From Symbiodinium natans (taxonomy: Eukaryota; Sar; Dinophyceae; Suessiales; Symbiodiniaceae), in assembly GCA_905221605.1 (NCBI GenBank), contig CAJNDS010001447.1:275001-339000 (forward strand): DNA of 64,000 nucleotides. The letters run 5' to 3'. The translations under genes and the position numbers were made by a program. How positions within the stretch are numbered: the stretch's first letter is position 1; every line of letters begins with the position of its first letter. Shown here piece after piece: positions 59,704 through 64,000 of this stretch. Below the pieces are notes generated by a model that worked only from the letters and a program-made list of their open reading frames with translations, did no database searches and had not been told where the DNA came from.

Positions 59704-59883
59704 TTTCTCTCTTGGATGCGGCCAACCTCCCTAGACCATGCGAGTTTAGGGTTTAGGGGTTAGGGTTTAGGATATACGGTTTAGAGTTGAGGTACCCCTA
59801 AAACCTGCATCCTAAACCTAAACCTTAAGGGCATCTGCTGAGCATTTCGACTTGAAAGCGTTGGCAAGTTCGCCAATAGCTAG
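59704..59883 (+). CDS. Two terminal exons, unknown protein
   Basis: Exon 59704-59743 follows CGTCCTGTCCCCCAG (FLSWMRPTSLDHA, ending GCGA|GTTTAGGG). Exon 59843-59883 follows CATCTGCTGAG in phase (FRLESVGKFANS, TAG). Confidence 0.4.
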
Positions 59884-60091
59884 ATACACACTAGGTCACT
59901 AGGCTTATTACTTTGGGTGTTTCTCATGCGTTGAGGTTTACAGTTCAGCACTGTTCAATCTTGAAAGCCCTGCTCAGGGAAGGAACCCTGACGCTAAACC
60001 CTAAAGCCCTAAAAACCTTAAAACCCTAAAACTCTAAAAGCCTAAAACCCTAAACCCTAAACCCTAAAACTAAACCTCTTAAAGCTCGAAG

Positions 60092-60389
60092 CTCTCAGAG
60101 GCAACCTCTCCGGCTCTCTCTGACCCTGACTCACAGTCCCGTCCCTCAAAGGTGGACTGACCACCCCCCCCCCCCCCCCCCCCCCCCCCTTCCCCGCCCC
60201 CCGCCTCCCTTAGGGTTGAGGGTTTCGGGTTTAAGGTTTAGGGTTTAGGGTTAGTAGGTTAAGGTTTAGGGTTTAGGGTGGTTTCGGGTTTGGGGCTTCG
60301 GGTGGGGATCAGCAATTGACGATGAGAATGTGAAGGCTTCTGCAGTGCGAAAAGGCTCCTCGACCAACACGCAAAACAACCTAAGCTAG
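60092..60389 (+). CDS. Two terminal exons, unknown protein
   Basis: Exon 60092-60151 follows AAAGCTCGAAG, reads LSEATSPALSDPDSQSRPSK and ends AAAG|GTGGAC. Exon 60313-60389 follows GTGGGGATCAG and reads IDDENVKASAVRKGSSTNTQ... to TAG at the border of a family D element; its start phase (two extra bases) does not match directly. An island at 59944-60000 (QHCSILKALLREGTLTL) may be an earlier exon. The intron includes a 26-bp C run. Confidence 0.4.
60164..60189. repeat. Poly-C run of 26
   Basis: Shortly downstream of the GTGGAC donor at 60152. Confidence 0.97.
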
Positions 60390-60502
60390 GACCCAGGGTA
60401 GGCCCTTGTTCCCTTTTTTAGGGTTTAGGTTCCCTTGTAAGCCCCTTTAAACCAAACAGGGTACCTTGTTTATTCGTAGGTTACTCGTGAGCCTAGTAAG
60501 GT
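60384..60502. mobile_element. Family D element
   Basis: Ends GCTAGGACCCAGG and ACTCGTGAGCCTAGTA; centre GGTTCCCTTG / CAGGGTACCTTG. Confidence 0.68.
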
Positions 60503-60526
60503 GAGTCTTCTCCCTTGCCTCTACGG

Positions 60527-60683
60527 ACAGTTACGGTCCCTTAATATGGTCCCTTACCTCCTTAAAGGGTTCTGAAGTACGGGCCCTGGGGTTTAAAGCA
60601 TGTCCTATATGAGGGGTAGATCATATAAGGGGTCCCCGTTTAAGAGCACATACTAAGGGACATTCAGGGACCATGTATCTGCC
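60527..60683. mobile_element. Family E element
   Basis: ACGGTCCCTTAATATGGTCC at the left and ACATTCAGGGACCATGTATC at the right. Confidence 0.65.
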
Positions 60684-60782
60684 CTACTGTAAGACCGGGC
60701 CTTCGGTCCCAAACCCACGCCCGTTACTCGGCTCTGAAGCCAGAAAGCTTTTGTTTTCTCGCCTTTGAAGCCATTCCCTACC

Positions 60783-60905
60783 CCTACTGGGACCGTAGGC
60801 CCCTTTTTTCCTTTTTCTAGGGTTGGGGTTCCGCCCTTACAATCCCCTTAAGAGCACAAAGGGCGCGCTTTTATTCCTAGGTAACTCCCGGGTCTAGTCT
60901 AAGAC
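60783..60905. mobile_element. Family D element
   Basis: TACTGGGACCGTAGGCCCC, CCTTTTTCTAGGG, GGGTTCCGCCC-like arm and TTATTCCTAGGTAACTCCCG match 60384. Its right edge directly precedes an exon. Confidence 0.6.
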
Positions 60906-61366
60906 CCTGGGGCACCCTGAAGCCACAGATGTGCAGATTCTAAGTTGTTCCGTTTCGGGTGACCTAGATTTCAAAAAAGGGCGACACAATCCACAGGTCC
61001 CTAAACCCTAAACCCTAAACCCTAAACCCTAAACCCTAAACCCTAAACCCTAAATCCGAAGAAGGACTCTAGCTAAGGGAGCCTCCCAGGTGTGCATCCC
61101 ATGGCAAAAGAGCAGTTCTCCGAGAATTTCCAGGCCACTGGGGCCTTTAAGTAATCGAATCCTCAACCTTGGCACTAGGGTTTTAGGGTTTAGGGTTTAG
61201 GGTTTAGGGTTTAGGGTTTAGGGTTTAGGGTTTTGTTTAGGGCTTAGGCTTCAAAGGGTTTTGGTGTCGTTTTGTTGAGGCTTTCAGGCTTTTGAGGGTT
61301 CAGAAGCCGTTCAGTCCGGATAGACAGCGAGCGAGTTGGGAAAAGCCTTTGGGGCTTAGGGCTTAG
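60904..61366 (+). CDS. Three-exon model in phase 0, frame partly uncertain
   Basis: Exon 60904-60996 reads HPEATDVQILSCSVSGDLDF... to CAG|GTCCCT. Exon 61090-61179 (after GAGCCTCCCAG) is open for 30 codons to AGG|GTTTTAGGG. Exon 61304-61366 (after TTGAGGGTTCAG) reads KPFSPDRQRASWEKPLGLRA to TAG. Phases agree. The middle island also contains MAKEQFSENFQATGAFK to TAA in another frame, which looks at least as protein-like, so the middle exon is doubtful. Confidence 0.38.
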
Positions 61367-61542
61367 GGTCTAGGGTTTAAGGTTTAGGGTTTAGGGTATA
61401 GGGAATACTTGGAGGGTCATGGCTGAGGTTTTGTTTAAACTATAAACCGACTTCTAACTACCCAAGAACCTTCATGTAGGGCCCAGGGCTTAGTGTCTGA
61501 GTAAATGAGTCCTAGTTTTGGTTACCTGTACCAAAACACCAG

Positions 61543-62151
61543 ATCGTTGCTGCTAAGCAGTAGGTACACTTTGTGGTGCTTTTCTGCAACTTTAGATCCT
61601 TAGCCTTTTTGGGTTTATTGGGTTTCCTAGTAAGGCAGCTAACAATTTAGTTTATAGCTACCCTCCTAAGTGCAGCCAAGACAGGCGTCATGAGCAGATC
61701 CCTGAACGACAGAAGCTGAACTGCAGGTTTGGGGTTTAGGGTTTCGGGTTTAGGGTTTAGGGTAGCGCCATTCATCCCAACACACTCATAACCCCGAAGC
61801 ACCCTGCGACAGTCTCTGTAGCAATTATGTATACTTTCCGAAGTGTTTTTCTGCATTCGCAGGATATCTTCGAGATTGGCCGGGCACCACAGAAAGTTTA
61901 GGGGGGGGGGGGGGGGGGTTCTTCTCAAGGAACATGAAGTGAACGTAATTGATTACACAGCAGTTTCTATGAACGGACCCTGTTTGCAGCTACTTCAACT
62001 TCAGTTCCACTTGCACCAACCCAGTTTCATTCCTGGCGGTAGGGAGAAGTTCAGATTCTTCCTTGTGCTAGTGGGGAGTTCAGTTTCTCATGCATGGCTT
62101 AGTATTAAAGGCCACGCCAATCCACTGAACGGTACAATCTATGAGCCCTGA
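61543..62151 (+). CDS. Four-exon 3' gene model with a family C element as one intron
   Basis: Exon 61543-61572 ends ACTTT|GTGGTG at the left end of a family C element. Exon 61676-61726 starts after its GTGCAG in phase (QDRRHEQIPERQKLNC), ending GCAG|GTTTGG. Exon 61863-61895 (after TTTCTGCATTCGCAG; DIFEIGRAPQK) and terminal exon 61990-62151 (after GACCCTGTTTGCAG; LQFHLHQPSFIPGGREKFRF, then FLVLVGSSVSHAWLSIKGHA, TGA) are phase 0. The junction 61726-61863 does not match, so one exon is missing or the frame differs. The last exon is open for 53 codons. Confidence 0.45.
61568..61681. mobile_element. Family C MITE-like element (introner candidate)
   Basis: CACTTTGTGGTGCTTTTCTG at the left and CTAAGTGCAGCCAAG at the right. 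The GT-to-AG span is 103 nt, equal to the 55379 copy. Confidence 0.8.
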
Positions 62152-62216
62152 ACCCGAAACCACAGGTCGTAAACGCATAGCTTTCGTTGTGTCTTGTCTG
62201 CTTCTTCCATTCTCAG

Positions 62217-62310
62217 AGGGTCCAATAGTTCCACACCTCATTATAAGGAACTCAGACCCTACCCTTTCGTAGGTCATGAGCATGAATCCGCTTATAGGGT
62301 TCTTAACTGA
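62217..62310 (+). CDS. Terminal exon with a strong acceptor
   Basis: Follows a textbook acceptor (GTCTGCTTCTTCCATTCTCAG) and reads SNSSTPHYKELRPYPFVGHE... to TGA, 30 codons. Upstream partner not found. The preceding model stops at 62151, so this belongs to another gene or to an alternative form. Confidence 0.42.
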
Positions 62311-62407
62311 TGAACATTAAAAGGCACGGATGACTTTGGTCCGTGGGTACACGGGCAGTTTTCGGGTTTAGGGTTTAGGGTTAAGGGCCTTCACGGGACC
62401 GTAGCAC

Positions 62408-63836
62408 ATGGACCCTTGGCTTTTTAGTTTCCAACACATTAAATGTCCTCCCACAATGGCCTCTCTTTCTTTTTTTGTTTATTACTTTGTTTATTGTCTT
62501 TTGAATGCTATACGGTATACCAATGGGGTTGAGGGTTTTGGGGTTTGGGGTGAGGCGTTTCGTACGGACACCCCTAAAGTGCCCTTCTTCTCCTTGAGGG
62601 ACAGATGATTGTCACTCAGGAACTGGGAAGGTACCTTTAACCTTCTTGCGTATATAGAGTCCTACTAGATACTAAAGGTGAGGGTATTCAGCCCTAAACC
62701 CTAAACCCTAAACCCTAAACCCTAAACCCTAAAACCTAAACCCTAAACCCTAAACCCTAAACCCTAAACCCTAAACCCTAAACCCTTGGGCTTGGGCATT
62801 TAAGGTTAGGGGAAGGGCGCCGTGCGCCTCAAGCCCAAATGCTTCAAATGCTTAAGCTTCCGAAAGCCTCAAGTCCGACGCGGCCTCATGAATCTGGGTT
62901 TAGGGTTTAGGGCTTGGGGCTTAGGGTTTAGGGTTCAGGATTTAGGGTTTGGGATTGAGGGTAGGGTTTGGGGTTTAGGGTTTAGAGTTTCGTGCCGTGC
63001 CTCTCAGCACTCAACCCTAAACAATCAGATCCCTACGTCGCAGGAACGTCGGCCTTGGTGTAGGGTTTCAGGGTTTCGGGTTGAAGGTTTAAGGGATTTA
63101 AGGGTTTAGGGTTACCTTAAACCCTAAACCTGAAATCCTAAACCCTAAATCCTAGACCCTGGTTTTAAGGTTTTTTGGGCTTAGGGTGCCTCGCCTGAAG
63201 GTTAGTATTCGTGTAGTTCCTGTACGGGGCGGGAATAGGGTCATAAACCCTGAACCCTACTAAACCTTAAGCCCTAAACCCTAAACCCTAAACCCGAAAC
63301 CTTGAACCCTAAGCTTTCTTCAGTGCCTCAGGGCAGCGGCGGACCAAGTACATGGGCGTTCAACTGCGCGAGGTCTCGGAGCTGCCAGCTCACTGGTCTG
63401 TACGGGGACTGTACTGCTTTAGGGTTTAGGGTTTAGGGTGTAGGGTTTAGGGTTTAGGGCTTTACTTGGAGGTTTAGGGTACTTACTACCCCAATAAGAA
63501 CTGTACTTATAGCCCAATTATACCCATATTAGGGCACTCCAGGCGCTTCTAAGTGGGTTAATTACAAGTACAGTTATACTTGGTTAATCAGTGCCACGAA
63601 CCCCCAAGTAGGGGTTTAGGGTTTCAGGGTGGTGAGCTCCAGGGTTAACAGATTTGTTTGTTGGATGAAGGGTGTTTAGGGCTAAGGGCTTAGGGTTTAG
63701 GGTTTAGGGCCTAGGGATTCAGACTTCTGATCTGTCAAAAGGGCCCATTGTAGGAAAGATGTTTTTGCTGAAGCCTGCCGATGGTTGCCTCTGGTCTGAA
63801 CCGACGTGTGTGCAGCTTTACAAATCGGATGTGTAG
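62408..63836 (+). CDS. Five-exon gene, 152 aa, ATG to TAG, N-terminal membrane segment
   Basis: Exon 62408-62527 (MDPWLFSFQHIKCPPTMASL, then hydrophobic SFFVYYFVYCLLNAI; ends GGG|GTTGAGG), 62599-62630 (after CTTCTTCTCCTTGAG; GQMIVTQELG, ending AAG|GTACC), 62805-62897 (APQAQMLQMLKLPKASSPTR), 63324-63423 (after AGCTTTCTTCAG; KYMGVQLREVSELPAHWSVR) and 63723-63836 (SKGPIVGKMFLLKPADGCLW, then QLYKSDV, TAG) agree in phase at all four junctions. The last intron carries a family A element. An alternative island at 63008-63064 would not fit the phase. Family not recognised; a small membrane-anchored or secreted protein by appearance. Confidence 0.52.
63473..63609. mobile_element. Family A MITE-like element in an intron
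   Basis: ACTTGGAGGTTTAGGGTACT at the left and CACGAACCCCCAAGT at the right; inner arms AACTGTACTTATAGCC and ACAAGTACAGTTAT pair. Its GAG|GTTTAG edge could also serve as a donor. Confidence 0.82.
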
Positions 63837-64000
63837 GATCTCATCGCAGAGTTGTGCTAGACTCGGCACCCAGAAACCCTAAACCCATAAACCCAACTAC
63901 TCAGACATTGAAAACCATCTTGTGTCCGGCCCGCAGTGCCCAAAACCCTACCAAACCGGGTTTAGGGCTGAAGGTTTTAACAATATTGAACTCCGAGACC

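Larger units (their letters stand above)
1..64000. repeat. Dispersed interstitial telomere-like heptamer arrays (TTTAGGG / CCCTAAA)
   Basis: Blocks of 2 to about 37 copies of TTTAGGG or its complement occur every few hundred bases across the whole window, switching strand many times. Degenerate relatives (TTTGGGG, TTCAGGG, TCTAGGG, TTTATAGGG, TTTTAGGG) occur beside perfect copies. This is not a chromosome end: unique sequence and genes lie on both sides and orientation is mixed. Many islands are entered after a CCCTAAA block and left into a TTTAGGG block, the pattern expected if the arrays flank exons inside introns. Confidence 0.97.

Noticed and set aside
1-64000. Dinoflagellate spliced-leader relics (DCCGTAGCCATTTTGGCTCAAG type) upstream of the intronless GNAT gene or elsewhere
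   Set aside because: I looked for this text by eye and did not find a convincing match. A computed search would be needed; a hit just upstream of 18583 would support retroposition.

Overview
The window looks like nuclear DNA of a eukaryotic alga, most likely a dinoflagellate. The evidence is plant/alveolate-type telomeric heptamers (TTTAGGG on one strand, CCCTAAA on the other) scattered through all 64 kb in both orientations, a Ty1/copia element whose reverse transcriptase has the wording typical of dinoflagellate copia elements (DISRAHFYG, VHGDDF), mixed base composition, and splice-like GT-AG signals. An Eimeria-like or chromerid alveolate is an alternative. I see no rRNA, tRNA, CRISPR or prokaryotic operon signal.

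Telomere-like tracts alternate every 50-300 bp with short unique islands. Many islands can be read on the + strand as exons: they are entered through pyrimidine-rich ...AG acceptors and left through a GT that is often the GT of GGGTTTAGGG. Several islands chain in consistent phase from an ATG to a stop, the best being 52503-52979, 36540-36966, 55593-56540, 58906-59364 and 62408-63836. My reading is that the heptamer arrays act as intron sequence: (TTTAGGG)n on the sense strand starts with GT and ends with TTTAG, so an array alone can satisfy GT-AG. Caution: a 100-nt island has roughly a one-in-two chance of holding an open frame on a given strand, I chose splice sites by eye, and some islands are open in more than one frame. 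Each exon model is therefore tentative; the case rests on the number of phase-consistent chains and on the acceptor quality.

Two single-block genes are firm: a GNAT acetyltransferase-like gene (18583-19197) whose stop codon lies in a CCCTAAA tract, and a PPPDE/DeSI-type thiol peptidase gene (53123-54125). A 3.4-kb LTR retrotransposon (39621-43033) has identical 112-bp LTRs and a TTTAG target duplication, showing recent insertion into a heptamer array. It keeps a Gag-like N-terminus fused to RT-RNase H and lacks protease and integrase.

Between exons lie at least ten families of short palindromic elements, here called A to N, with terminal inverted repeats. Families A, B and C share ends like ACTTGG...CCAAGT and carry GT near the 5' end and AG near the 3' end. 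Two copies of family C occupy exactly what look like 103-nt introns, so they are introner candidates. Around 33.2-35.6 kb is a large inverted structure of low-complexity 8-mers. G/C homopolymers up to 33 bp are common and sometimes sit where an acceptor pyrimidine tract would be.

Layout: 1-14 kb small + strand gene models with element-rich introns; 14-18 kb one longer chain; 18.4-19.2 kb GNAT; 19-32 kb small models; 32.5-35.9 kb low-complexity palindrome; 36-39.6 kb compact models; 39.6-43.0 kb retrotransposon; 43-52 kb mixed; 52-64 kb the most convincing run of models, including the peptidase.
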